From contig NZ_JAOANI010000015.1 of the NCBI RefSeq assembly GCF_025318105.1, forward strand, positions 1 to 64,000: a DNA stretch of 64,000 nt, read 5' to 3'. Every line of letters begins with the position of its first letter. Within the stretch, counting starts at the first letter, position 1. This DNA comes from Venatoribacter pacificus (GTDB lineage: Bacteria; Pseudomonadota; Gammaproteobacteria; Pseudomonadales; Oceanobacteraceae). A model generated the notes under the pieces. It had not been told where the DNA came from and ran no database searches. It saw only the letters and a program-made list of their open reading frames with translations. A program made the position numbers and the translations under genes. Positions 13,869 to 22,492 of this stretch are shown here, in pieces.

Positions 13869-14302
13869 TACTCAACTCCTTCCACGTTCAGACCCATAGC
13901 GCGGGCAGAGCCAGCGATGGTACGTACCGCTGCGTCCATATCGGATGCAGTCAGGTCTTTCATTTTAACAGTGGCAATTTCTTCCAGCTGAGCACGGTTA
14001 ACAGTACCGACTTTCACAGTGTTCGGACGAGCAGAACCACTGGTCAGGCCAGCTGCTTTCTTCAGCAGGTAAGATGCAGGAGGAGTTTTCAGTTCGAAGG
14101 TGAATGAACGGTCACTGTAAGCAGTGATGATCACTGGAACCGGCATGCCAGCTTCCATACCTTGAGTCTGAGCATTGAACGCTTTGCAGAATTCCATGAT
14201 GTTCAGACCTTTCTGACCCAGAGCCGGACCAACCGGTGGACTTGGGTTCGCTTTACCCGCTGCAACCTGCAGCTTGATGTAGCCTTCGACTTTCTTAGCC
14301 AT
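13868..14302 (-). CDS. rplK: 50S ribosomal protein L11
   Basis: Protein of the GTPase-associated centre, needed for the stringent response through RelA; 144 aa. The start MAKKVEGYIKLQVAAGKANP at 14302 is the universal L11 N-terminus; 12 upstream in-frame codons are discarded. The PPVGPALGQKGLNIMEFCKA segment (thiostrepton-binding domain) is intact. It overlaps rplA by one base and lies 87 bp after nusG. Confidence 0.98.
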   Translation of the reverse strand: MAKKVEGYIKLQVAAGKANPSPPVGPALGQKGLNIMEFCKAFNAQTQGMEAGMPVPVIITAYSDRSFTFELKTPPASYLLKKAAGLTSGSARPNTVKVGTVNRAQLEEIATVKMKDLTASDMDAAVRTIAGSARAMGLNVEGVE

Positions 14303-14389
14303 GTGTTTTCTCCGAATGGGTATTAACGCGCCCGGCACTCAAGGGTGCTCAGTGCTCCCCGACCGGTATCCCGGTCATTTAACAAATGC

Positions 14390-14926
14390 TCAGCCTGCTT
14401 TTTCGATCTGGGTAAATTCCAGTTCGACCGGCGTCGCACGTCCAAAAATAGTTACCGCAACCTGCACTCGGGACTTCTCGTAATCCACACCCTCAACCAC
14501 ACCGTTAAAGTCAGCAAACGGACCATCGGTCACGCGCACAACCTCACCAGGCTCATAGATTGTTTTATGGGTAGGACGATCAGCACCATCACGCACGCGC
14601 TGCAGAATGGCATCCGCTTCACGTTCTGAAATCGGAGCTGGCTTATCGGCAGTTCCACCGATAAAGCCCATTACACGAGGAGTTTGCTTAACCAGATGCC
14701 AACTCTCATCGTTCATCTCCATCTGCACAAGAACGTAGCCAGGATAGAACTTACGCTCGCTCTTACGCTTTTTACCTTCACGCACTTCAACCACTTCTTC
14801 CGTGGGAACCAGAATATCGCCGAAGAAATCCTGCATCTCGTGCAGCTCGACGCGCTCTTTCAGAGCGTTCTGTACGCGTTTTTCGTAACCTGAGTAGGCG
14901 TGTACTACATACCAGCGCATAGCCAT
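14390..14926 (-). CDS. nusG: Transcription termination/antitermination factor NusG
   Basis: General elongation factor that binds RNA polymerase beta' and, through its KOW domain, Rho or ribosomal protein S10; 178 aa (E. coli 181). It starts MAMRWYVVHAYSGYEKRVQN; the NGN domain carries FFGDILVPTEEVVEVR and PGYVLVQMEMND, and the C-terminal KOW motif is VVRVTDGPFADFNGVVEGV. It follows secE by 10 bp, as in E. coli secE-nusG. Confidence 0.97.
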   Translation of the reverse strand: MAMRWYVVHAYSGYEKRVQNALKERVELHEMQDFFGDILVPTEEVVEVREGKKRKSERKFYPGYVLVQMEMNDESWHLVKQTPRVMGFIGGTADKPAPISEREADAILQRVRDGADRPTHKTIYEPGEVVRVTDGPFADFNGVVEGVDYEKSRVQVAVTIFGRATPVELEFTQIEKAG

Positions 14927-14936
14927 TTAAAGCTCC

Positions 14937-15305
14937 TCAGCCTACCAGCAACGAAATCAGCCAGCCCAGCAGAGAATCAAGACCCCACAGAACCAGCGCC
15001 ATCAATACCACTACAACCACAACAATCATGGTGGTCTGCGTCGTTTCCTGACGCGTAGGCCACACGACTTTACGGCGCTCCACATTGGCTTCTTTCAGCA
15101 ATTGCATAAATGCTTTGCCCTGAGTGCTGGTCAGTGCAAAACCGGCACTGATCGCCATCAAAACGACAACACCCAGAACACGATACAGCAGTGGCATGTC
15201 AGCGTAGACATAGTTACCCACAACGGCAGCAGCTAAAAAAGCTGCAGCCAGCAGCCACTTCAATATATCCAACGGTGATTTACTTGCTTTGCTATCGGTA
15301 TTCAT
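14937..15305 (-). CDS. secE: Preprotein translocase subunit SecE
   Basis: Essential subunit of the SecYEG channel, 122 aa in the long three-helix gammaproteobacterial form. The start MNTDSKASKSPLDILKWLLA (15305) is chosen because the longer open frame runs through tRNA-Trp. Two N-terminal membrane helices (about residues 14-60) precede the conserved cytosolic segment VERRKVVWPTRQETTQTT and the third helix (about 90-120). It is separated from tRNA-Trp by a terminator, so secE-nusG probably has its own promoter or depends on readthrough. Confidence 0.96.
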   Translation of the reverse strand: MNTDSKASKSPLDILKWLLAAAFLAAAVVGNYVYADMPLLYRVLGVVVLMAISAGFALTSTQGKAFMQLLKEANVERRKVVWPTRQETTQTTMIVVVVVVLMALVLWGLDSLLGWLISLLVG

Positions 15306-15322
15306 CACAATTCCCTGAAGCC

Positions 15323-15347
15323 AAAAATGGCAGCCGAAGCTGCCATT
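15323..15347 (-). terminator. Rho-independent terminator between tRNA-Trp and secE
   Basis: On the minus strand AATGGCAGC-TTCG-GCTGCCATT forms a perfect 9-bp stem capped by a very stable UUCG tetraloop, followed by TTT. It begins 9 nt after the CCA of tRNA-Trp and ends about 18 nt before the secE start, so it closes the tRNA-tuf-tRNA-Trp transcript. Confidence 0.8.
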
Positions 15348-15355
15348 CAAGAATT

Positions 15356-15431
15356 TGGCAGGCCAGGAGGGACTCGAACCCCCAACACCCGGTTTTGGAG
15401 ACCGGTGCTCTACCAATTGAACTACTGGCCT
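15356..15431 (-). tRNA. tRNA-Trp(CCA)
   Basis: A 76-nt cloverleaf with encoded CCA. The minus strand begins AGGCCAGTAGTTCAATTGG and pairs with the 3' end ...CTGGCCT-G-CCA. The anticodon loop is CTCCAAA (anticodon CCA), and the T-loop is TTCGAGT. The position between tuf and secE matches trpT in E. coli. Confidence 0.97.
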
Positions 15432-15498
15432 AAAGACACTCAATTAGGGCGCCGAAATTTACAGCACCCCGATCGAATAATCAAGCCTTAACGGTTGA

Positions 15499-16698
15499 TT
15501 ATTCGATAATTTTTGCTACAACGCCGGCGCCAACAGTACGACCGCCTTCACGGATCGCAAAACGCAGACCTTCATCCATCGCGATCGGCGCGATCAGAGT
15601 AACGGTCAGCTTAACGTTGTCACCTGGCATTACCATCTCAACGCCTTCTGGCAGCTCACAAGCGCCAGTCACGTCAGTGGTACGGAAGTAGAACTGTGGA
15701 CGGTAACCTTTGAAGAATGGCGTGTGACGACCACCTTCATCTTTACCCAGTACGTATACTTCTGATTCGAACTTGGTGTGCGGAGTGATAGTGCCTGGCT
15801 TAGCCAGTACCTGACCACGCTCAACTTCGTCACGCTTGGTACCACGCAGCAGAACACCTACGTTCTCACCGGCACGGCCTTCGTCCAGAATCTTACGGAA
15901 CATCTCAACACCGGTACAGGTCGTCTTGATGGTCTCTTTGATACCGATGATGGACNNNNNNNNNNNNNNNNNNNNNNNNNNNNNNNNNNNNNNNNNNNNN
16001 NNNNNNNNNNNNNNNNNNNNNNNNNNNNNNNNNNNNNNNNNNNNNNNNNNNNNCTCAGGGATGTAAGAATCCAGAGTTTCTACCAGCTTCTTAACAGCGG
16101 TAGTACCCATTTCGTTGTCGTCTTCGCCGTTCAGGGCCATCAGGGCAGAACCTGGGATGATTGGCGTGTCGTCACCTGGGAAGTCGTATTCAGACAGCAG
16201 GTCACGCAGTTCCATTTCAACCAGTTCCAGCATCTCTGCGTATTCTTCAGAATCGGCACCGCCGCAATCTTCAGCTAGCAGGTCTGCTTTGTTCAGGAAG
16301 ACAACGATGTAAGGTACACCAACCTGACGGGACAGCAGGATGTGTTCACGGGTCTGAGGCATTGGGCCGTCAGTAGAACCACATACCAGGATCGCACCAT
16401 CCATCTGCGCAGCACCGGTGATCATGTTCTTAACATAATCCGCGTGTCCTGGGCAGTCTACGTGTGCGTAGTGACGGTTTGGAGATTCGTATTCTACGTG
16501 TGAGGTAGAAATGGTGATACCACGCTCACGCTCTTCAGGTGCATTGTCGATACCGTCGAACGCTACTGCTGAGCCGCCCCATACTTCGGAACATACGCGA
16601 GTCAGAGCCGCAGTCAGAGTGGTTTTACCGTGGTCAACGTGACCAATAGTACCAACGTTTACGTGGGGTTTTGAGCGTTCAAACGTTTCCTTTGCCAT
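15499..16698 (-). CDS. tuf: Elongation factor Tu, copy 2 (contains a 98-base assembly gap)
   Basis: Second EF-Tu, in the tRNA-linked (tufB-like) position. The ends are complete: P-loop GHVDHGKT, DCPGHADYVKNM, the NKAD guanine-specificity motif, and the C-terminal GGRTVGAGVVAKIIE. Run through the gap it reads 399 codons in one frame, so the N run may be near its true length, but the 33 residues it hides (roughly 216-248) are unknown. The Ns lie in a region expected to be almost identical to the other tuf copy, so a repeat-induced assembly failure is the likely cause. It follows tRNA-Thr and precedes tRNA-Trp. Confidence 0.96.
   Translation of the reverse strand: MAKETFERSKPHVNVGTIGHVDHGKTTLTAALTRVCSEVWGGSAVAFDGIDNAPEERERGITISTSHVEYESPNRHYAHVDCPGHADYVKNMITGAAQMDGAILVCGSTDGPMPQTREHILLSRQVGVPYIVVFLNKADLLAEDCGGADSEEYAEMLELVEMELRDLLSEYDFPGDDTPIIPGSALMALNGEDDNEMGTTAVKKLVETLDSYIPEXXXXXXXXXXXXXXXXXXXXXXXXXXXXXXXXXSIIGIKETIKTTCTGVEMFRKILDEGRAGENVGVLLRGTKRDEVERGQVLAKPGTITPHTKFESEVYVLGKDEGGRHTPFFKGYRPQFYFRTTDVTGACELPEGVEMVMPGDNVKLTVTLIAPIAMDEGLRFAIREGGRTVGAGVVAKIIE
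15956..16053. other. Assembly gap (98 N)
   Basis: A run of 98 undetermined bases inside the second tuf gene. Nothing can be said about its content beyond the expectation that it is tuf coding sequence. Confidence 0.99.
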
Positions 16699-16781
16699 GA
16701 CCCTGTCTCTTTATCAGTGTGAATATCAGATTCTTTTGCATATACACAAAAAGGCAGACCACTGGCCTACCTTTTTGAATT

Positions 16782-16857
<76 letters not shown>

Positions 16858-16865
16858 AAAAAACT

Positions 16866-16939
<74 letters not shown>

Positions 16940-17019
16940 TTTACTCAGAAGGCTGACCGGAACATTGGCCCCAGCTGCCTGCTGGCTCCAACAACCTTAA
17001 TTAAAAGATTGTTAAAAAA

Positions 17020-17103
17020 TGGTGGTGGGGGCTGGATTCGAACCAGCGAAGCTTTCGCGTCAGATTTACAGTCTGATCCCTTTGGCCACTCGGGAACCCC
17101 ACC
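17020..17103 (-). tRNA. tRNA-Tyr(GTA)
   Basis: An 84-nt class II tRNA with a long variable arm and encoded CCA. The minus strand starts GGTGGGGTTCCCGAGTGG and ends CCCCACC-A-CCA; the anticodon loop CTGTAAA gives anticodon GTA. It is the promoter-proximal gene of the Tyr-Gly-Thr-tuf-Trp transcript. Confidence 0.97.
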
Positions 17104-17115
17104 GAATTGGCGCGT

Positions 17116-17144
17116 ATTATCTTGATGAGAGTAATACCTGTCAA
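17116..17144 (-). promoter_or_regulatory. Sigma-70 promoter of the tRNA-tuf operon
   Basis: On the minus strand a perfect -35 box TTGACA (17139-17144) is separated by exactly 17 nt from GATAAT (17116-17121). The following ACGCGCC is a GC-rich discriminator, the hallmark of stringently controlled stable-RNA promoters. The start site should fall near 17108, just ahead of tRNA-Tyr at 17103. Confidence 0.85.
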
Positions 17145-17219
17145 CACTTTTTCTGCTTATTTATTATCGACTTACGATTTTTCAGCAAAAACAGCGCCGA
17201 TTGTTCAGATTACACACAA

Positions 17220-17888
17220 TCAACCCGCTCGACTGCACTCGACCAGCTCCCAGCTGATTTCCTTATCGCCAGCCTGGATACGTTCACGCATGCGCTCATT
17301 CAGTTGCGACACTTCGATCACTTCAACCCAATACTCGCGCACGGATTTATTGACGACCAGTACTTCTACCGGAATGCCCGAACCTTCAACCTCTTTTTGC
17401 AGGCCGTAGGCCGACTCTTTATTGCGGAATAACCCCAGTGACACCCCTTCCGCCAGATCGCCCTGGGTAATGATGTAACTGTCGAACTTACGCTTCTGCA
17501 GTTCTTTTAATGTGCGCAATGCTTCTTCACGCGTTGCCCGGGGTGGCACATGCACCCAGTACTCCGAAGGCTCTCCGCTGGCGATATCAACAATATTGAT
17601 GCGGCCATGCAAGCTAAGCGCAGAGACCCGCGCCAATAAATGCCGGGCGTCCAGATCATCCGCATAAGGACCGGCGACATAACACAGTGAGCCACGATGA
17701 TCGGTCAGCTCACGCGGCGCGGCCGGCTGCAGACTGTCACCGGCCTCACTGACCAGCTGCAGGCGTTTTACTGTCCCGGGAATTTCCAGAGCACTCAACG
17801 GCGCAGCATTAACATCGCTCTGCTTTTGCCAGAACATTGCCAGCAACAGCAAGTTGCCAAACACTAAGGTGAAAAAGATCCAGCGCAT
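17220..17888 (-). CDS. SPOR-domain protein, probably membrane-anchored
   Basis: 222 aa. One N-terminal hydrophobic segment (about residues 3-19, WIFFTLVFGNLLLLAMF) suggests an inner-membrane anchor with a periplasmic body. Residues about 108-180 (EYWVHVPPRATREEALRTLK to GIPVEVLVV) have the beta-alpha-beta pattern and spacing of a SPOR domain, which binds denuded septal peptidoglycan. The start codon lies within the end of coaX (25-bp overlap), so it is the last gene of a birA-coaX-spor run. The precise cell-wall role is unknown. Confidence 0.7.
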   Translation of the reverse strand: MRWIFFTLVFGNLLLLAMFWQKQSDVNAAPLSALEIPGTVKRLQLVSEAGDSLQPAAPRELTDHRGSLCYVAGPYADDLDARHLLARVSALSLHGRINIVDIASGEPSEYWVHVPPRATREEALRTLKELQKRKFDSYIITQGDLAEGVSLGLFRNKESAYGLQKEVEGSGIPVEVLVVNKSVREYWVEVIEVSQLNERMRERIQAGDKEISWELVECSRAG

Positions 17889-18583
17889 AAGGAATCCATA
17901 CCATCAAATACAAGATCAGGCCGGTACTCACAGCCAAGCTGCGTGGCCAACCAAAAACCATCACCACCGGTGATAACTAATACGTGCTGCGGATAATCCT
18001 GCTGCACCGAGCGCACCAGCGCTAACTGCTGGCGATAAGCACCAGCACTGACGCAACTGACCGTATCCTGCCCCGGCAGTAAATGCTGCTCTGCCTGCTC
18101 GTCAGTATAGGGCCGTACCCGCTGAGTACTGTTAAACAGTGCCTGCTGCGCTAATTGCAGCCCGGGCACAATAAATCCGCCCTCATGGTGATTGTCTGCC
18201 GACATTAAATCAACCGTCAGTGCGGTACCGGCATCAGCCACAATTAAATGCCCGGAATAATGGCAACGGGCGCCCAGCATAGCCAGCCAGCGATCCACTC
18301 CCAGCCGCGCCGGCTGCGGATAACAATGTATAAATTCAGGATGATGGCTTACCGGCTGCGCCAGCCAATGCAGTCTGGCGCCATAGTGCGCATGCAGATA
18401 TTCATGCAGTTCGGTGTTATCACGGACACTGGCAACCAACACCTGCTCGCATTCCACAGGGAAAAGGCTGCCGGCCTGCGTCAGTTCGGCATGCGCCACA
18501 GCGCCCTCTGCACGTACTGCATGGCCGTCACGCCACTGCCATTTTATGCGGCTGTTACCGGCATCAATTAACAGGACGGACAC
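17864..18583 (-). CDS. coaX: Type III pantothenate kinase
   Basis: ATP-dependent phosphorylation of pantothenate, the first committed step of coenzyme A synthesis; cytosolic. The ASKHA-fold signatures are visible: DAGNSRIKW near the N-terminus (phosphate 1), VADAGTALTVDLM in the middle and GGFIVPGLQLAQQALFNST after it. I choose the GTG at 18583 (239 aa) because GGAG stands 6 nt upstream, while the in-frame ATGs at 18598 and 18616 lack a Shine-Dalgarno sequence. It overlaps birA by 20 bp. CoaX next to birA is a common Pseudomonas-type arrangement. Confidence 0.9.
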   Translation of the reverse strand: MSVLLIDAGNSRIKWQWRDGHAVRAEGAVAHAELTQAGSLFPVECEQVLVASVRDNTELHEYLHAHYGARLHWLAQPVSHHPEFIHCYPQPARLGVDRWLAMLGARCHYSGHLIVADAGTALTVDLMSADNHHEGGFIVPGLQLAQQALFNSTQRVRPYTDEQAEQHLLPGQDTVSCVSAGAYRQQLALVRSVQQDYPQHVLVITGGDGFWLATQLGCEYRPDLVFDGMDSLCAGSFSP

Positions 18584-19520
18584 TGATTTCTCCGGCATTA
18601 ATAATGTCGATGCCATGTTCGGTGTGCAGCATCAGTTCACCTTTGCGGTTTACACCTTTTACTTTGCCGCGTTTTTCGTTGGCGGCAGAAATAATGCGCA
18701 CTTCCTGCTGGTGATAAATATCACGCTCCGACCAGTATTGCTGATACGGTGCAAAACCATTGCGCTGAAATTCGTCCACTAATAAAAGCAGCTCATCAAG
18801 AATGGTCGCCGCGACATCGTTGCGGGACAAACCCGGTTTAAGCGTACGTAACTCTGCCCATGGCTGTTCGATACTTTCAGCATCGCTGCTGCTGAGCGCC
18901 AGGTTCAGGCCGATACCAATTACCACCTGACAATGACTGCTGTACTCCCCCGTCACTTCCAGAAGAATACCGGCCAACTTTTTACCATCGGCGTAAACAT
19001 CGTTCGGCCACTTCAGACCAATTCCCTCAATGCCTAATTTGGCCAGCGCTTTTTCTACCGCAATGGCCGTCATCAGACTGAGTCCCTCAAGGGCCGCCAT
19101 GCCGCCGGCAAAAGAAACCAACAGCGACAAATAAATATTCTTACCAAAAGGGCTGACCCACTGACGACCACGGCGACCACGACCACCAACCTGTTTCTCG
19201 GCCAGTACCGCATAGCGCTTCCCCATATGGTCACTGGCACGTTCAAATAAATAGGTATTGGTCGAGCCGACATCTAATAACACTTCAAGAATATCGAGAC
19301 GCTGCGTCAGCGCCACCTGAATGCGTTCTTTGTCCAGCAATTCAATGGCGTCCTGCAAACGGTAGCCTTTGCCTTTTACCGATGAATAAGGAATGTTCAG
19401 CTCATCGAGCTTTTTCAACTGCTTCCACACCGCTGCACGACTGACACCCAGTGTTTCGCCCAGTTCTTCGCCGGAATGAAACTGACCATCGGCGAGTAAT
19501 TCAAGAATTCTGTTCAGCAT
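18564..19520 (-). CDS. birA: Bifunctional biotin operon repressor / biotin-[acetyl-CoA-carboxylase] ligase
   Basis: Attaches biotin to the AccB carrier and, in its holo form, can repress biotin genes; 318 aa. Start at 19520 (MLNRILELLADGQFHSGEEL) with GGAGG 8 nt upstream; seven extra upstream codons are not used. Residues 1-60 form a winged helix-turn-helix (LGETLGVSRAAVWKQLKKL), so this is the regulatory type. The biotin-loop GRGRRGRQWVSPFG and KWPNDVYADGKKLAGIL are intact. It overlaps coaX by 20 bp at the 3' end. Confidence 0.93.
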   Translation of the reverse strand: MLNRILELLADGQFHSGEELGETLGVSRAAVWKQLKKLDELNIPYSSVKGKGYRLQDAIELLDKERIQVALTQRLDILEVLLDVGSTNTYLFERASDHMGKRYAVLAEKQVGGRGRRGRQWVSPFGKNIYLSLLVSFAGGMAALEGLSLMTAIAVEKALAKLGIEGIGLKWPNDVYADGKKLAGILLEVTGEYSSHCQVVIGIGLNLALSSSDAESIEQPWAELRTLKPGLSRNDVAATILDELLLLVDEFQRNGFAPYQQYWSERDIYHQQEVRIISAANEKRGKVKGVNRKGELMLHTEHGIDIINAGEISVRPVN

Positions 19521-19667
19521 AGTGCTACCTCCGCGCTGCAATATACCCGATCAGCCGACCCCACACAGCACACCCTTTTCCGCAGAGAATCATTTTGCTC
19601 TGCGCAGCCCGGTGGCTTTCATCCATACTGAACAGATCCATCAGCGATTTATGATTCAGAGACAGCC

Positions 19668-20522
19668 ATGGCCAATATTCTGCTGATACTGTTATTTATA
19701 AGTAGTCCCGTCTTTGCCGCCGAGACAATACGTATTCAGCCGCAACGAACGGCGGTCGATGGCAGCTACCTTTATTACACCGATTTACTGCGCAAAGTGC
19801 TGGACAATACCCGGCAGGAATACGGTGAAGCCGAACTGGTCAGTGTTAATCGCCTGACCCAGGCGCGGGCGTTTCAGGCACTAAACGACAATCAGATTGA
19901 TGTCTTCTGGGCTGGCACCAACCGCGAGCGCGAAGTATTTGTGCAACCGATACGCATCCCTCTGCATGCCGGTCTGCTTGGTATCCGCATACCGGTTATC
20001 CGCAAAACCGATCAGGCCCGCTTTGACGCCCTGCATGACCTCGGCCAACTGCAGACGCTCAGCGCCTGTCAGGGCGACCACTGGCCAGACTCCGACATCC
20101 TTGAGGCCAATGGTTTTAACGTGCAGCGGGCGACCAAGTTTGAAGTGATGTATCAGATGCTGCAGGCCGGTCGCTGCGATTATTTTCCGCGCGGCATTAA
20201 CGAAGTGTATGCCGAGATCAGCCATGTCAGTCGCCACGACCTGATGGTCTACGAGCGCATCGTCCTGAATTACCCGTTCCCGATGTACTTCTTTGTCAGC
20301 CGTGACAACCCGCGTCTTGCTGAACGCCTGCGCATAGGGATGGAGCAAATGGCCAGCAGCGGCGATCTGCTGCGTTTTTTACAGCAACATCCGACCACCC
20401 GCGACATATTCCCCCTCAGCCGGCTCAGCAACAGCTGGATTATCCCCCTGCATAATCCCCTGTTGCCGGAACTGACACCACTAACAGACAAGCATCTGTG
20501 GATCGAACTGCCGCCTCAGTAA
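19668..20522 (+). CDS. Periplasmic substrate-binding-like protein (SBP family 3-like)
   Basis: 284 aa with a clear signal peptide (MANILLILLFISSPVFAAET, cleavage after VFA). The body resembles solute-binding domains: QIDVFWAGTNREREVFVQPI, ADLG-like (HDLGQLQTLSACQGDHWPDS) and a C-terminal region ending in LPPQ. No ABC permease or ATPase is adjacent, so it is either an orphan binding protein or a relative of the solo SBP_bac_3 proteins common in Oceanospirillales. The ligand is unknown. It is divergent from birA. Confidence 0.65.
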   Translation: MANILLILLFISSPVFAAETIRIQPQRTAVDGSYLYYTDLLRKVLDNTRQEYGEAELVSVNRLTQARAFQALNDNQIDVFWAGTNREREVFVQPIRIPLHAGLLGIRIPVIRKTDQARFDALHDLGQLQTLSACQGDHWPDSDILEANGFNVQRATKFEVMYQMLQAGRCDYFPRGINEVYAEISHVSRHDLMVYERIVLNYPFPMYFFVSRDNPRLAERLRIGMEQMASSGDLLRFLQQHPTTRDIFPLSRLSNSWIIPLHNPLLPELTPLTDKHLWIELPPQ

Positions 20523-20956
20523 CCCCAGCAACACCATTAATGACAGACTACAAATAACACTTATTCCCACCTGCATCACATTCTCACATCACCAGAGAAA
20601 ATGTCCGGTATAAAAAATATGCGTTCACCCTATATCGGTAGCCGTAATGGCAGAAACTGACTCGCTCATAAGAATGACAGTGCGCAGCAAGCGCCATGCG
20701 GGATACAGCCCGGTCAGAGAGAAAAATCCGTGCAAAATACTGGCAAAAAATTGATCGAAATCAGGGTGCGACAACGCACCTTATGGGCCCGAAAGTCTCA
20801 TACCGCCCGCCCCACCTGCATTGCGACTAAAGCCTAACATGTGTATAAAACGCTCGTTTGAATTCTGGTCAGCAGACACATTGAGCCACAAGCTCCCGCT
20901 GGCAGGCACCAACAGTGCCGAACTGTGTACAGATTTTTACCTACAGGCGAAATCGA
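20523..20956. other. Intergenic region before mqo, no gene recognised
   Basis: 434 bp between the binding-protein gene and mqo. Frames here are short, and the long antisense frame opposite mqo is a shadow. The mqo promoter must lie within it, but I did not find a convincing -35/-10 pair. Confidence 0.5.
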
Positions 20957-22441
20957 ATGGCAACAAACAAGGTAGATGTATTGCTTGTTGGCGGCGGGGT
21001 TATGAGTGCCACTCTGGGCACCCTGCTTAACAAGCTTGATCCTTCCCTCCGACTGACCATGGTGGAACGCCTGGATCATGTCGCTCATGAAAGTACCGAT
21101 GGCTGGAATAATGCCGGTACCGGCCACGCAGGCTATTGCGAACTGAATTACACCCCGGAAAACGATCAGGGCGATGTTGAAATCAACCGCGCACTGACCA
21201 TCAACGCCAACTTTGAGGTGTCTCTGCAGTTGTGGACGTCTCTGGTCGGCACGGGCGACCTGCCGGCACCGGACAACTTTATCAATCCTACCCCACACAT
21301 CAGTTTTGTCTGGGGGGAGGACAACGTTGCGTTTCTGCGTCAGCGCTGGGAAAAGCTGTCCGCGCATCATCTGTTCAGCGATATGCAGTACAGCGAAGAC
21401 CACGATGTGCTGCGCCAGTGGATGCCACTGGTGATGGAAAACCGTGACCCTGCGGAAAAGATTGCCGCTACCCGTATTAACTACGGCAGCGACGTCGACT
21501 TCGGCTCCCTGACCCGCAACCTCGTCGCCACGCTGAAAAAGCGCGAAGCCTTTGAGCTGCTGCTGAGCCACGAAGTCAGCGAACTGGAACAGAACAAAGA
21601 CGGCAACTGGAAAGTGCGCCTGAAAGACCGTACCTCCGGCAAGAGCAAAACCATTGAAGCCGGTTTCGTCTTCCTCGGTGCCGGTGGCGGCGCCCTGCCA
21701 TTGCTGCAGAAATCCGGCATTCCGGAAAGCAAAGGCTACGGCGGCTTCCCGGTATCCGGTCAATGGCTGGTGTGCAAAGAAGAAGCCACCGTGAAACGTC
21801 ATTACGCCAAGGTCTACGGCAAGGCTGCTATTGGTGCGCCACCGATGTCCGTGCCGCACCTGGACACCCGTATTATCAATGGCACTCCGGCGCTGCTGTT
21901 CGGCCCTTACGCCGGCTTTACCACCAAGTTCCTCAAGGCCGGTTCCAAACTGGACCTGATCAAATCCGTACGCGCCAATAACCTGCTGCCGATGATGGAC
22001 GTGGGTATGAACAATATGGATCTGACCAAATACCTGATCGGTGAAGTACTGCAATCCCACGAAGACCGCATGAAATCGCTGCGTGAATACTTCCCCGGTG
22101 CCGAGTCCGGCAACTGGACGCTGGCCGATGCCGGGCAGCGTGTACAGATCATCAAAAAAGACGGCCGTGGCCGCGGCAAGCTTGAGTTCGGTACCGAACT
22201 GGTAGCGGCCAAAGACGGTTCGCTGGCCGCGCTGCTGGGGGCATCACCCGGTGCATCGGTTGCCGCGCAGGCGATGATCGAAGTGATTGAGCGTTGCTTT
22301 AAAGAGCGCCTGGAGAACGGCTGGAAAGCCCGCCTGCAGGAGCTGGTGCCATCGTACGGCGAATCCCTGATTAACGATGCTGAGCTTTTAGGCCGTATTC
22401 GCAAGAACACATTAAGCACCCTTGGCCTGCTGCGCGATTAA
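20957..22441 (+). CDS. mqo: Malate:quinone oxidoreductase
   Basis: Peripheral membrane FAD enzyme that oxidises malate to oxaloacetate and reduces the quinone pool; 494 aa. The start MATNKVDVLLVGGGVMSATL (20957) places the dinucleotide-binding GGG motif at the N-terminus; 14 upstream in-frame codons are rejected. Family blocks NNAGTGHAGYCELNYTP, LFGPYAGFTTKFLKAGS and AALLGASPGASVAAQAM are complete. It is followed by pntAA after 51 bp on the same strand, so quinone reduction and NADPH supply genes are neighbours, though co-transcription is not shown. Confidence 0.95.
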   Translation: MATNKVDVLLVGGGVMSATLGTLLNKLDPSLRLTMVERLDHVAHESTDGWNNAGTGHAGYCELNYTPENDQGDVEINRALTINANFEVSLQLWTSLVGTGDLPAPDNFINPTPHISFVWGEDNVAFLRQRWEKLSAHHLFSDMQYSEDHDVLRQWMPLVMENRDPAEKIAATRINYGSDVDFGSLTRNLVATLKKREAFELLLSHEVSELEQNKDGNWKVRLKDRTSGKSKTIEAGFVFLGAGGGALPLLQKSGIPESKGYGGFPVSGQWLVCKEEATVKRHYAKVYGKAAIGAPPMSVPHLDTRIINGTPALLFGPYAGFTTKFLKAGSKLDLIKSVRANNLLPMMDVGMNNMDLTKYLIGEVLQSHEDRMKSLREYFPGAESGNWTLADAGQRVQIIKKDGRGRGKLEFGTELVAAKDGSLAALLGASPGASVAAQAMIEVIERCFKERLENGWKARLQELVPSYGESLINDAELLGRIRKNTLSTLGLLRD

Positions 22442-22492
22442 CGCGCGCAGGTCAGCTGACAATTTCAAGATAATCCAACAGGAGTTTTACCT

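Noticed and set aside
15305..15443. Extension of secE through tRNA-Trp
   Set aside because: The frame is open only because it crosses the tRNA and terminator; SecE homology begins at MNTDSKAS.
16749..16780. Weak AAAAAGG/CCTTTTT hairpin between tRNA-Thr and tuf
   Set aside because: The loop is long, and termination there would uncouple tuf from its tRNA promoter; probably only a processing structure.
20834..22060. 408-codon minus-strand frame
   Set aside because: Antisense to mqo and of His/Gln/Val-rich shadow composition; mqo on the plus strand is certain.
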